Origin: Lutjanus erythropterus
Taxonomy: Eukaryota > Chordata > Actinopteri > Lutjaniformes > Lutjanidae
NCBI GenBank assembly: GCA_020091685.1
Contig: CM034599.1
Span: 40,007,945 to 40,071,944 of the forward strand
Direction: 5' to 3'
DNA length: 64,000 nucleotides
Shown here: piece by piece, positions 42,401-55,111 of the stretch
Layout of the letters: the number at the start of each line of letters is the position of its first letter
Position numbering within the stretch: the stretch's first letter is position 1
Program-made: the position numbers and the translations under genes
The notes under the pieces: model-generated
What the model was told of the DNA's origin: nothing
What the model saw: the letters and a program-made list of their open reading frames with translations, nothing else
The model's database searches: none

Positions 42401-42729
42401 CAGGTAGAGACGAGCTGTACTACTTGCTGAGATACAAGCTTTATTTTACTGTTTATTGTACTGTTTAGAGTTGTGTTAAGTTACCTTTGATAAAAACTTT
42501 TAATGAACAAAAGAACAGGGAGACTTTTATTATGAAGAGTCTGTCAAAAACTACTTGTTTATCCACCATTTTATAGACACTTGACTTGTCTTCAGTTACA
42601 AGACACCAATCAATTGGTGGGCAGCAACATCTCTGATTGTCTAGTACCACGTCTACTGTTCATTAACAGGACTATAGGGGATGGATTTAGTAGTTTGGTA
42701 GTAGAACCACACCAGAGTTTGCTTGGAAG

Positions 42730-43502
42730 TAGGGCTGTGACGGTATAGATTTTTTCTTACCACAGTTACAAAGTGACATATTATTGCAGGCTGGCAGTAT
42801 TATTGGACTTTATTGACACATACTGTCATTTGTGTGGTGTAGCTCCTTTCAGGAATAGGACAATGTCTGAGTGTGTGCAGTTTGGAAGTGAGGGAGAGTG
42901 AGCAGCAGGCGAATGAAGATACTGCTCACAGTGGAGCAGAGTCTTGAACATAACACTATGTTGTCAGTAAATGTGCAGTTCAGGTTACAGTGTGTCAGTT
43001 GATAAACGCTGCAGCTTCTCAAAACCAAGAAAAGTCTTGTCTGTTGTCTCCCAACTGCTGAATCAGTGACACCCTGAAGTAAGCTTAGCAGGAAAGGCTA
43101 ACGGTAAGCAGCTTTCAGAAGCTTTGCAATCCAGGCTTGACGTGCTACATCTTCTTGGAGACGTGGTAAAATAAATCCATGATAAGTCCGACACTGAATG
43201 TCCTCCGTAGTTTTTTTAATCCATTTTTCTAATTTGAAAATTGTTGTTGTTGTTGTTCGCATGGTGTTAGCTGCCCATAGGCAATCCCAAGATGCCTTGG
43301 GTTGAGTCTGTCGACCAATCAGAGGTTGTGTTCCTGACTTGTGTGTGACAGTGCTGATCCATAGATGTATTAATAGATCAATGCAGTGATCTCAACAAGA
43401 ATTTCAAAATAAAATTTGCAGTGATGGCGGTAATGAGCTCCACCCCGTGGTAGGCATCACATGACCATGGTATTGCTGTAATACGGTTATTGTCACAGCC
43501 GT
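42730..43502. mobile_element. MITE with GGCTGTGACGGTA ends
   Basis: The left end is TAGGGCTGTGACGGTATAG and the right end is ATACGGTTATTGTCACAGCC. Both read GGCTGTGAC inward. The right part ACCCCGTGGTAGGCATCACA, then CATGGTATTGCTGTAATACG, is typical of fish copies. No protein frame is present. Confidence 0.7.
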
Positions 43503-44550
43503 CATTTTCTGGGATTTTTTCCTTTTACAGCAACAAAGGAGAGATGATAGGAAATGAGGGTGAGAGAGCGATGCCGGATTTGAGCCGGTCACTTTGTGGT
43601 TCACAGTCAGCTGAGAACAGGTCTGTCCCTGCTTTTCAAGCTTTCAATCAAAGACACAGGGCTAAGGTTATCAGTATGACTTGGGATTAGTCAGAAAGGA
43701 ATCAGCCGTCAAATTAAATCTCAATAATTCACATGCTTTGAGTACTCTGATGACTTTTCATTGAAGCCACTGATTTTCAAGTGTGGATCATGACCCCTGG
43801 GCCCGGGTCGTATGGTGGCTGCTCCATACTGTCGTAAGCGTCTGACCCCGTGGTGAAGACAGACTGTACTGATAGAGCTCTGATGGCAAATAAACCTTCA
43901 TTACATTTATTCACACTTTCTGAAATAGCTTTGGTCAATGCCATCACCTATACATGTCAGAAAATGACAGGGTATTGTTGACGTCCCAGCATCCACCTGT
44001 GTCCTCTGTATTAAGCTCTACTAGATGTCTCTTTGTCTGGTTTTAAATTACAAGACATGGGGAATATTTTGAAGCAGCCTTGACAACAAAAAGATGTATT
44101 TGCATTTATTCTCAGTTAAATTCCTCATTTGAGTTGTCTGAATGAACTGACTCATATTTCTGTCAGTTTATATTAATATTGTTACTATTAGCAGAAGAGT
44201 TCTTGACCTGTGCTTTAGTGGAGGAATGATGGTCTGAATACTGAGTATGTATATGTTTGTTCTTAATTTCCACTTATACATAAAATGCAAAATAGTTGTA
44301 ATTTTTCTGTCATGAAAATCTTTTTTAAAGGCACTGAGTATTTGCAGAGTGCATCATCTGATAATGACTTCAATATTAGCTTTTTAAAACCCTTATTAAT
44401 CTAGGATAGATGTGAGTGAGGGGTGCATGGGTCAGAGCACAACCACAGGAGATGTACGGTGAAACACAAGACACTGTGTATTCCGTCCTTAACAAGATGT
44501 ATTTCATCCATCATTGAGAAGTGGGACAAATCATGTCCCACCTAATCCTA
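43503..44550. other. intergenic, nothing recognised
   Basis: No exon, inverted repeat or known repeat seen. Confidence 0.4.

Positions 44551-44553
<3 letters not shown>

Positions 44554-44605
<52 letters not shown>
44554..44605. repeat. (TA)n microsatellite
   Basis: About 26 TA units without interruption. Confidence 0.95.
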
Positions 44606-44610
<5 letters not shown>

Positions 44611-44654
44611 ATAATGTTGAAAACACAAGGTGATGCCAGTAGGATGACATCAGA

Positions 44655-44852
44655 TTTCATTCCATATATTCAAGGTTCATTCCATATATTCAAAATTTCA
44701 TTCCAGAAATTCAAACTTTCATTCCATATATTCAAGGTTCATTCAATATATTCAGAGTTTAATTCCATATATTCGAGGTTCATTCAATATATTCAGAGTT
44801 TCATTCCATATATTCGAGGTTCATTCAATATATTCAGAGTTTCATTCCATAT
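44655..44852. repeat. minisatellite, TTCATTCCATATATTCAAGG unit
   Basis: Ten units of 20-21 bases. From about 44735 on they form a 41-base higher-order unit that alternates ATTCGAGGTTCATTCAATAT with ATTCAGAGTTTCATTCCATA. The array is open in one frame but is not coding. Confidence 0.9.
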
Positions 44853-45174
44853 ATTCAAAAAAGGCAGGAATACTGCTCAAGTACTGGTAAACCTTTTATT
44901 TTTAGACAAATTAATTGAATAATATTGCTATCAGATGTGTCTCTCAACTCTGTAGCTCTTCTAAATCAAAGCTAAATAAGAAATATGGTTTAGAAATGTG
45001 TATTTTGATTAGCATTAAGAGAACTCTGGGACACTTTAAAAATAAAATGGCTGCTCACTATGACGACGCTGTGAAATGAAGAAATGTAACATTTTGTCAG
45101 CTCTGTAAGATGTCAACTCTGTCAGATTTTTACAAAAACTTGATTTAATTAGGCATGAAAAGGGTTAGCTATAC

Positions 45175-45602
45175 CCTAAGGACCCCTGTCAGAGGACGTG
45201 CTAACGTTGCCGCTGCTGCTGGGTTGAGATTCACTCCGGAGCGGATCGAAAACGCGACATTCATTCAAAGTTATCACATGCTGTGTGTGCAAATGTTTCT
45301 ACATATTGGTAGTATTTCCTTCCTTTGATGAAATATCCACTTTGCAAGTATTGCAAGTTGCCCTGTTGTCATCCTTTCTCGTGAAATGTAACCAAACTTT
45401 CAAGCGTTTGTGCCGCTTGGGCGCCATATTTCCTGCTGGCTGCACTGGTGAATGATGTCGCCACACAACGTGCGTGGTGACGTCATTCACGCCCACTGGA
45501 ATTGATAAGGGAATCGTTTGCAAAATTGGCAAATGATTCCAAGGAATTGAAACACTGGGAACCAGTTCTCAACAAGAACCGGTTTTTGATTCCTATCCCT
45601 AG
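45175..45602 (-). mobile_element. hAT transposon 5' fragment with BED zinc-finger start
   Basis: On the minus strand it begins TAGGGATAGGAATCAAAAACC at 45602. A frame then starts MAPKRHKRLKVWLHFTRKDD and runs on to NRATCNTCKVDIS, the N-terminus of a BED-finger hAT transposase with its first two Cys ligands. A stop follows soon after (NTTNM*), and the rest of the transposase is missing. Confidence 0.75.
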
Positions 45603-45814
45603 TAAAAATCAAAACCCCCTCAAAATAAGGTTTTGTTCCAGTTCTCAATAATGAGTGATTAATGTTATCATAGATCTTCTCTTTTTCTTTTAAGGGGCAA
45701 CAAATGATGATCTTGTTTGATTTACTCTGTTTATATAATTCAGTTAAATTCACTTGTATGTATACAGCATGAAAACAGAAGTTATCTCTGGGTCTAAACA
45801 ATGCTCTTTATTAT

Positions 45815-46000
45815 ATTATTTTTAGAGACCTAATACTTCCCACCAAGAGCAAGCACTAAGGCAACAGTGGTGAGGAAAAACTTTCTTTTAACAGGTAGAA
45901 ACCTTGAGTGGAACCAGACTCAATGGGGGGCAGCCATCCTCCATGACTGGTTTGATAATTGAAGTTGGAGGGAGATGCAGGTTCTGGAATATTCCCCCCA
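45815..46000. repeat. common teleost dispersed repeat
   Basis: CCACCAAGAGCAAGCACTAA, then TTTAACAGGTAGAAACCTTG and AGTGGAACCAGACTCAATGG, match a repeat found in many fish genomes, probably a LINE tail. Confidence 0.65.
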
Positions 46001-47260
46001 CTTTTTCACCCACTTTGAATTTGAAAACACTGCACCATAGTTGCTAAGATAACTGAACATGTTTGAACGAAGCTGACTTGGAGCTATGTAGTTAAACCAA
46101 AGATAGTCTGGCTAAACTAGCCAAACCAATGGTATTTCCCGCTTTCTTGGGGCAATGCATGATGGCATTCATAGCTGACCTCTGGCTTTTCTTCAGTGAA
46201 CCTGAATTTTTTTAATGCAGTTGCTCATCCACATGTTGAAAACTTGAACCCTTTAAGCTGCACACATACTGTATGATTTGAGCCTGTTTCTGATCTGATA
46301 ATGCTACTACACAAGACCTTCATATCGTGCTGATTTTGGAGGCCACATAGTTACAAAGTATACCATCAAAATTAAAATAGAGGCACCAGTAATAAATTAA
46401 GACAGTTTCATAATCAGTTAAAAATCCCTTGTAGTAGCTTTAAATTGACTTTATTTGCAAATTTATTTTTTAGATTTAAAAAAAATTAAGTCCTTTCAAG
46501 GTCTTGCTTGATCTTCATAATAATATGATCTTAAAAAATTCATTACTTTTTTTTTTTTTGGTATATCAAGCAGGAGATTTTTATCAGTATGAGGAAGATT
46601 CACAAAGAGGTGACCGGAGGAGAAAGAGCAAAGGGTTTTTTATTTTTCCTAGATTGTCTCCATTTACCTGCACAGTGCACAGCATTAGCACTGTGTGAAA
46701 ACTGCCCCTGTGTCTTTTGTTGATTTGAATGTGCAGGCGGACACAACAGATGGTCCCATATTTCCAGAGGGTTAAGTCACTGTCAGTGGCTCTAAATTGC
46801 CTGGCAGTAGGGAGAAGGAAGTTTGTAATAGATTCATTAAATGTTTAGCCGTCTGTGAAGAACGCCTGATGGATGGTGTTTGAGTGCTGCTGGGTGTTCA
46901 TTGTTGACCGGCGAGACAAAGGAGAAGTTCATTCCCTTAATCAGGAATGGACAGTGCTCTCTATTCATGCCGTCAGCCATTAACCACTCCAACACCTGCT
47001 CTCTCTCACTCTGGCTTTCACTTCCCTCCTTTCTTCTCTCCTCTTTTGTACACAAACACACTTGCACTCCTGTAATGCAAAAACATTAAACGTCAGATTG
47101 AGTTGGGAGTCGTAGCTAATGCCTCTCACTTTATTTCACCGCAGGTTGTTGAACTGCAAATGGAGTGGATCCTGATACTCAATTACAAGAAACACAGTGA
47201 AAGAAGGGCAGACTGGACACACTCACACACATCCCACCTGAAGAAGTGCATGGCCACTGT

Positions 47261-47262
<2 letters not shown>
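46001..47262. other. intergenic, one non-repeat patch
   Basis: 46730-47060 is repeat-free and of higher complexity (around TTCCCTTAATCAGGAATGGA) and might be a conserved non-coding element. The rest shows nothing. Confidence 0.35.

Positions 47263-47321
<59 letters not shown>
47263..47321. repeat. (CA)n microsatellite
   Basis: About 29 CA units. Confidence 0.95.
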
Positions 47322-47322
<1 letters not shown>

Positions 47323-48623
47323 TCACTCTCTGCTGTTTGTGGAAGAAGTATGACGGAAGAATTAAGAAGTGAGCTCCACCTTCTCTCACTCTGTCACTGT
47401 TGTGTTCTCAGATCAGATCAGTGTTCCCTACTCCTTTTTCAGTACAGCACATGTTCTAGCACATGCTCTTTACAGCCAACAATCTACTGGCCATATGTAT
47501 CTGGCAGCCATGTTGGAGGTCCTCAGCTTTAGAACAGATAATGACTTTTTGATCATGGGATTCACAGTTTTAGCTTATGTCCACACATCATATCTAAGAA
47601 AGTTCAACATAGTCTTATGGCAGTTTGTGAAATAGGTACAAAATTTAATCCATTAGATTTGTGTACATGGACACAAATTTTCTTCTTCTTTTTTTTTTTT
47701 TTGCTCATGGCAGCATCACACTCGCACAATGACAGCATTCGTGACACACTTAATTGGTCTGTCTATAGTAGCCAAACTTTCTGTGCAATATGTAGTCTAG
47801 TAATGAAGTTGTCTAGTGGCAGTAAATGTACAGTTTACCCACATAAACACTGCAGAAAAAGTCAGAGTCTCTGTATTTTGCTTATTCGGCTAATATGTGA
47901 AGTAATGGGAGAGTCTGTGGGATTCAACCAGAGCAGAGTGAGCTGATCTCTGCGCTGCCAAGATTACAAAATGTGGATCAAGTATGTTTTCAATGGGCAC
48001 TAGCCACTATTTTATTATTTGTGTGATTATTTCACAAACTGTTGTGATACTTTGTTGAAAAGTAGCATCTTTGTTGAAACAATATCCTATTTATCCCTTG
48101 TTTCCTGGTACCAGTGTGAGGAGATAAATTGACCCTGTCAAGGCACAAATGAGTGTATTAATGTTGGAAGCTAAAGCTAAAACCACAACAGCACACTGCA
48201 AACTTTAAAGGATGACTTCACCCAAATGAGAAGTGTCTTTACAAAGCAGATGTTTTTGTTTTTTTATTTTTTGTAATGGTCCTATAATCACAAAATATGT
48301 AAAACAGTTTGACAATGTCTTGGTTAGTCCACAGACCTTACTGTGAACAGTTTATTAGGAATCTGTACAATAAACTGAAGATACTTCATGAAAACTGTAG
48401 ACAGTTGTTTCTCTGAATAATTCTGCATAATCAGGACATTGTATCTCAAGAGAGACGTGGCTGTTATTGTTCTCAGCACCTCCATTGTACAGGAATAAAG
48501 ACAGAACTCACAACAGCAGGTTTCTGAACTACTGTATGCATGGCTAGATTAATGTGGTTTTGCAATATTGGCGAACTAACCCTTAAATTTGTTAACTAGT
48601 GATATTTTTCTTTTTGCATTTTC
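47322..48623. other. intergenic, nothing firm
   Basis: A T run lies at 47685-47702. Parts of 48205-48420 loosely resemble the 32038/61005 repeat. No gene is seen. Confidence 0.35.
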
Positions 48624-48868
48624 TTAAAGGACCAGAGTGTAGGATTTAGTGGCATCTAGCTTGCATTGCAAACACCTCATCTCACTCTCCCCTTCCTCCC
48701 CATAGACATGAAACTCCTGGACCTGCTCCTCCTGTAGATATAAGGGACTCATTCTAAGATAACAACAAACACAACAATTCTTATTTTTAGATGGTTATTG
48801 GATATTATATTCCACTTCTGCCATAATCTGCCAATAAATCCTCATAAATCCACACCCTGAACCTTTAA
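48624..48868. mobile_element. MITE, AAAGGACCAGTGTGTAGGATT family, copy 4
   Basis: It starts TTAAAGGACCAGAGTGTAGG, then ATTTAGTGGCATCTAGC, and ends CACACCCTGAACCTTTAA. Confidence 0.75.
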
Positions 48869-49176
48869 GATATTACTGACTGACAGCAACCATCAGGAAG
48901 AACTGTATTGTCTAACTCTCTTTACCAAAGACATTCAGACAAACATTCTCCTTCTCTACTGAACCTCCATTATGGTGCCTACTTGTTGTTGCAACAGTTG
49001 CCATCCCTTTAATTTCCATTATATAACATGCTTAGAATGATCTGCTCAGCCCATACGTGTGACTAATATTGACACTGGGCTTCATTCTTACTCTTTTTTC
49101 CACGTTTCATTTAAATATTCAATATCAAGCTCACCAGAAAGAACAAACATCTATGGCCCTAACATGGCAATCTGTA

Positions 49177-49491
49177 GGTAACATTTTATATTATGGTGCC
49201 TGTAATAAGTGTTAGTTAATAGGTAATAAGGCCCTTATAAGATGCTTGTTAACATGAATAGTCATTAACATGACTACACTTGTGTTAATTATAACATAAT
49301 GAACATGTATATTGTTAGATTATGACAATAAGACAAATGTCTCATTATCTGACAATAAATATGTTTATTATAACATTATTAACACTTCTATAATCTTATT
49401 AACATACATTAATGTTAATTAGCATCTTACAAGGTCCTTATTACCTCTTAACTAACTTTTTTTTGTAAGCACCTTAATATAAAGTGTTATC
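49177..49491. mobile_element. MITE with GTAACATTTTATATTATGGTGC ends
   Basis: The left end GGTAACATTTTATATTATGG is inverted at the right end, GCACCTTAATATAAAGTGTTAT. The interior is also largely self-complementary (TTAATAGGTAATAAGGCCCT versus AAGGTCCTTATTACCTCTTA), so the whole element can fold into one hairpin. Confidence 0.8.
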
Positions 49492-50149
49492 ATATTTTGT
49501 GGTTCATGACATTATACATTACCAAACATGTTCAGCATGGACCACCAAGTTTATTAATACCTGCTGTTGTAAATAGATGATTACTTAAAACATTAATTAA
49601 GACTGGAGCGTTACAGCTCAACAGACGTGGAGCTGTCAAACACCAGCAGTCAGCAGGATGATGCTGTTAGAGTTATTCTGAAGACTTGACAAACAGGAGG
49701 CACATGTTCTGTCGCCTTCTGTTCACTGACTAATGACTCTAATCGCTCTTAAAACTATCTACTATCAAACGGCTGTTGGCTTCAGACACTGCAGAGTTGT
49801 TTTATTTTTCCTTTGTTCTGTAAACAGCAGCCATTTTAACTCTCCCCTGTCTTTCCTACAGCTCAAACTGTTGCAACATACTGAATGTCTGTAGACACAC
49901 CACGGCTCTGCGTGACTCTGCTAGGCTTGTAAATACCCTGAGCTGTCAGGAATCATTGTTGCTGCTGCAAATATTCACAGATCTTGATGTTAGCATCTGT
50001 CCTCCAAAGGTCTGCTACAGTCTGAAACTGTTCTCTCTGCTGTGTCGTTAGACATCATGGTGTATTGTTCAACATGTTCTACATTTAGACATTTTTGTAG
50101 ATGGATCAATTTCCCTCTGAAGACTTTTGTTCCACCGTGAAATCCTTAA
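49492..50149. other. intergenic, nothing recognised
   Basis: Repeat-free stretch of ordinary complexity. No exon is supported. Confidence 0.4.
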
Positions 50150-50950
50150 AGTTCAGAGGTACTTATCCATAGTCAGTGTAATACCTTCAGTAGATGGCGG
50201 TCGTACTGGCCCCAGTTTGGAGAAGCAGCAGGAGTACTGATGTAGGAAGCTAAGTAATGTACTGCTGTGGACAGGATCAGCAGCAAAACGTATTTTAAAT
50301 CTAAAAAATCAGTATCAGTTTAAGTGTACACTATATTTAGAACATTTACCACTTTATCTTGATGTAAGACAACCATTCCCAGTGAGAAACTACTGTTATT
50401 TAAGCCAAATATCACACTCTCCAAACCAACCAAACTCCTTTGGCAAAAACAGTAATATTAGCTTGTAGAACACAGGATTTGATTTGTCTACCGCTGCCTC
50501 AATCTGTTAGTTTGTTTGTGCCATTGTGTGACTTTGGTGTTTTAAAAGGACCATTCAGATTCATCAAAGTCACACAATAACACAACAAACCAACCAATTT
50601 AGGCAGCAGTAGACCAGCAACTCCTGTGTTCTGCAAGGTAAAATTACAGTTTTTGCCAAAGGAGTCTGGTGGCGTTGGAGAGAGTGATATTTGCCTTAAA
50701 TAACAGGGGTTTCCTGTTGGAAAAGGCTGTCTGACAGCAAGGAAAGTGCTGAAAATATTCTACATATAGCATACATTTTAACTGGTATCAATTTTAAAAT
50801 ACATAACAGTACCTTGTTTAGCTTCCTACACCAGTACTCCTGCTGCTTTTCCAAATTGGAGACATGTCAACCACCATCTACTGAGGTAATAAACTGACTG
50901 TGGATAAGTACCTCATACAACCACACTTTAAATAATCTTAACTATCCTTT
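50150..50950. mobile_element. large foldback element, GAAGCAGCAGGAGTAC family, best copy
   Basis: The left arm TACTTATCCATAGTCAGTG, then CCAGTTTGGAGAAGCAGCAG, is inverted in the right arm TTAGCTTCCTACACCAGTAC, then ACTGTGGATAAGTACCTCA. The central part is also mirrored: AAACTCCTTTGGCAAAAACAG versus GTTTTTGCCAAAGGAGTCTG. The arms span essentially the whole 800 bases. Confidence 0.8.
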
Positions 50951-52749
50951 TCAAATCAAAACATATTGTATGTATATATCTCAAAATATGAGAATAAAAT
51001 TACAAATATTACAGAAAGATCAGTGTCTATTTTTGAGACATTGAATGACGACTCTCTAAAACTGATGTTTAATGTTTGAGAATAGAACTGATGTGAATGA
51101 TGTTTTGTTATAAGTCAGACAAGGCTAATTAACAGCCACACCATGACTGCTGTATCAAATCTTGTATATATGAGCTCTGTATGTAACCGATGATGCTATG
51201 CAATAATAGCCGACACACGTGGAGCTTTACTTCACGGAATTTTTATTGGTTTGATGCTATTACAATAAAATATATTTAAAGAAAACAAAAATGTTTTGGT
51301 CACTTTCACTTTTGGGAGAAAAACACTTCAGTTTAAGACGGGACGGACTGTCAACTCACAGAAAATCAAAAGTGAACTCTGAGCAAAAATCAAAGGCAAT
51401 ATCAAGAGAATCAATTCCACAACAGTAGCGATTTGACCTCAACATAAAGCAGAGAACTTTTTCGGTGTTGAAATGTATCTTCATCTTGCAGTAGATATTT
51501 ACTTCACAACATAAATATACTGTACAGAGTAAGAACACACAGCTGTCTCAACAGGAAAACCAAGGTGTGTGTGTGTGTATGTGTGTTTTCAGGCAGACAT
51601 TAAGTTAAGGCAGGTGGAGTGATTGTCTACGACACCTTGAAATGGCGGACGCTGACACGTCAATGGACGAACGAAGAATGATTTAAATGTCCACAGTGAG
51701 AAAGTTGAGCTGCACAATATTACAAACACTGTTTGACTGTGTCTTTGTTCTTCAGCTGGTCCTGTGACGGTGACAGTGAGGATCAGTTACATTGTCATCA
51801 TCGCTGAGAGTCATGTGCCTTTAAAAAGGGTGTGTCGCACAAATACATTAGTGTCACTTCTCAACACAGTAAGTGCCACAGATAAAACACTGACTGCTAC
51901 AAACGCACAGACCAGTGATTTAGAGCCATAGCTGAGGTTTCTTACACTGTGTGTGGGACTGCAGTGTTGTCTGATGAGATGTTTTGTTTAAAATGTATAC
52001 AATATGTCATTATTCCTATCAGTGGAGAGTTTTAGTAAGTCATAATGGCGAGAGACTTATTAGTTTATTAAATTGCTTATAGGGGACACAAATTGTACAA
52101 ATCTTACTGTCTCTAGACAGGTCCCAGAACTCAGCATCACAGCGAGTATCTCTCGGTTCAGATGATGTAAAAAGGCCTTGTATTGTACTCACTGGTTTGA
52201 GAAACAATCAATCAATCAGAGCTCTAGGTGGGTTTAAGACTAGACACATCACATCACATAGCCAGCTAGCTACCAGCCCCAGTCATGAAAAAGAAAAATG
52301 TGCATAAAAATAATAATAAGTGTGGATAACACTGAAGCAAAAGTGCAGGTTGTTGTTGTAAACCGGTGTATAGAAACTTAAAGGGTAATTTCGGTATTTT
52401 TCAACCTGGACGTTATTTTCACATACTTTTGTGTCTGAGTGAATAATGGGGACAACAGTGTTGGACATTGGTCTAGTATTTAGTGAGAGCGCTGCAGCAG
52501 GCAGCAAAATTATACCACATCATAATCCTCCAGGCAACTGCAAACTGTCAAAGTACATCCACTAAAAGTGCATGTTTTTGCCACTGACCGGCTCACATTG
52601 TTATTCTAAGGCTGGGGATATACTTTTAACCATGTGTTTGCACTTGCGTACGTGTAGCTTTAATTTCTTTAACTTTAAAGGACATGAACAACCGCCATTC
52701 CAAACCAATGTAGGATATGCAAAGCAGCCATGCTGCATATGTGAATGCA

Positions 52750-53245
52750 TACACTGTAAAAACAAAAAAGTCGAGAAAACTCAAAATTTCAATGCAGCTT
52801 ACAGCAATAGAGTTTTGAGCCCAACTCAAACTCTTAAGTTTTGAAAAAGAAGATAACTGACTTTTCTTGTTTAGATATGAATATGATATATGAATGTTTG
52901 AGTTTTAGAAGCCACCCAAAAATTGTCAAAAACTTATTGAGTAAACTTATTGAAGTGAAAAAGTGAATAATGGCTGATTTTCAGATTTTCAATTAAAGAC
53001 ATTTAATTTTCAGGCATCCAAGTAATAACAAAAAAGTTTCACAGGTCACTGTGACCTATTCTAATACACTTTTTTTGGGTCTGTAAAACTCAGATCAAAG
53101 TTTATTGAAAGAAGAAAAATAAATAATCTCAGCTAAAAAATGTAAGTCAGAATTTTTTTAAATCAGTTCATTACAAAAGAATTTGAGTTGAGTTTGCATT
53201 AAGTAAAAAAATCTGAGTTGTCTCATCTTTTTTTTGTACAGTGTA
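52750..53245. mobile_element. MITE with TACACTGTAAAAA ends
   Basis: It starts TACACTGTAAAAACAAAAAA and ends TTTTTTTTGTACAGTGTA, inverted ends typical of a very common fish MITE. The interior repeats AACTCAAA/TTTGAGTT motifs and has no gene. Confidence 0.8.
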
Positions 53246-55111
53246 GTTAAAAGTCATTGTGTCTTCAGGCCTAAGTGTCTGACAGCAGTGCGAGCGCACA
53301 ACTGTTGTGTTCACTGTTGCTGGTTCACATGTACACCAACATGGGTTCAGTGGATTTTAACACTGAGTATGAGCTTTCCTCTAACTTCTGGAGACACTTA
53401 ATGACCGGTCATTAGAAAAGTTTCATATACTGGGCAGGAATGACCCCACGTCATCATGCACTTGCTGTCCTGCTGGTGTAGATATTTACTAGAGCTCCAA
53501 ATGTGTAAGAATCCGAAGCTAAAAAGAATTCCTAACAAATGCACTATTTCCTCCTTTTGAATAACATTTGCTAAAACCTACAGTGACCAGCTGTTTGAGT
53601 AATTTTCTGAGTCATTTTTTAAAAATCAAACTATATGTTGTGAGCTGTTTTTGAAGATTTACATGTTCTGTGGGAACCAGTGGGCTTCCAGATTAGAGCC
53701 ATCGTTATTGTTGGTTTTGGTCTTGTCATGGGATTTATATATATAAAAAAAAGCATTGACATTATTTATAAGGAAATTGTGATCATTCAGATTATGTGTA
53801 CTAAAAACCAGCTTCAGTATTATGAGTATTAGCCTTCTCACACTCAGATCAGCCAATCCCTTGTCCACATGCACCACAGTGTGTTGAAAAGTGACACAAA
53901 TGTGAGTATGAGCATGATGCCTTGATTTCTTTTGGGTCCACTGTTTCTCAAGGCATTGACTCATAAATAATAAAAAATTGATGAAGAAACTTGAAACCAA
54001 ATGGTGCCAGATGCATCTTTCCCCTCCGTGTGTCGTCTCTGCAAACACTTACAGATGCCTCCTCTAAACTGACTTTGTCTTTCATGTCTCACTTACCATT
54101 TACACATTCATGTGTCTTTGTTCCCTCCTCTTTCTGCATTGCTGTGTGCAGTTTTTCTCTCTTTCTCATTCTCTGTTTTATCTGTCTCCCTTTCATTTTG
54201 TTTTCTCTGTAGGGTTTGGTGAATAAGTGTTTTTTTAACATGTCTGGCTTTGATATATCAATATATTAACATCTAAATAGATTAAAACAAAACTATATTG
54301 AACCCCATAGAGCTTTAATATTTGGGTTTTTGTCAGAGTGAGTGCAGAGATACGAGCAGTGCTAGTTTACACTGATGAGACCACAGTGAGTCAGGTTATC
54401 CTGAAGTCTGTCTTCATCTAAAAAAAAAAAAGGTATAATAATAATAATCTAGGAACAGTGTTGGTAACCTTGGAATCATAAAGTTGCATCTGACATTTGG
54501 ATCAAATTTTTAATACTAAAATTTTTAAAAAGAGGCTACAAAATCAGCCGTTAAAAAGTGCACATTAGCTCACCCAGCAAGCATTCAGCAGATGTTACCA
54601 CACAAAATAGTCCCATACAACATCAGACGACCCAGCACCAGATCTCACAATATCAAACTGTCATGCGACACAACATAACTTCATAAGTGTTGAGCCATGG
54701 TGCAGGCTGGAGTCTAAATGTTTGCTGGGCAGCTCTGTGGGACATAGAAAATCTTGTGGGTGATGCTGGATTCATGTGGTATTTGGTCAAAGGATACAAT
54801 GTAACTCTAATTTTAGATTTTTGCAAACAGGGTAGAAAATCCAGTTTATAAAGATCATATTATGTAATGTAGCTCTGCAGGATATGAAAACATGAACATT
54901 CAAAATGGTAAATCTACCTTGAATACAGATGGAGCTTTATAATTCCAAACTGGAAAGAACATTTTCTCCTCTCAAACTCAAAGAAAAACCCTCACAAAGA
55001 TCCCAATATGAACCTGTCTGTCTTCGTTTCATTTTTTCATCTCACTCACACTCTCCCTCCCACACACACACAGTCTCACCTAGAGAAACAACACATGACA
55101 GTGGCGCGTCC
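53246..55111. other. region downstream of nr5a1 stop, nothing else recognised
   Basis: No transposon ends are seen. A CT-rich patch lies at 54050-54210 and a short CACACA run at 55060-55070. Confidence 0.35.

Larger units (their letters stand above)
51230..55111 (-). other. nr5a1: region downstream of nr5a1 stop; possible long 3' UTR with poly(A) signal near 51250
   Basis: On the minus strand an AATAAA lies at about 51242-51247 (CAAACCAATAAAAATTCCG), followed by a GTGTGTCGG-type downstream element. This is the pattern of a transcript 3' end, and repeat-free sequence extends to about 52280. A MITE at 52750-53245 would lie inside such a UTR. Whether the nr5a1 mRNA reaches this far (3.9 kb past the stop) cannot be told from the sequence. 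Confidence 0.3.

Noticed and set aside
44655-44852. Regular repeats considered as a CRISPR array
   Set aside because: There are no unique spacers, and the genome is eukaryotic; it is a minisatellite.
44521-44922. 133-codon open frame with Tyr-Ile repeats
   Set aside because: It is a (TA)n tract plus the 20-base minisatellite, not a gene.
46560-46698. Possible exon reading QAGDFYQYEEDSQRGDRRRK after a T-rich tract
   Set aside because: A single short frame with no partner exons, no recognised protein and no convincing donor.
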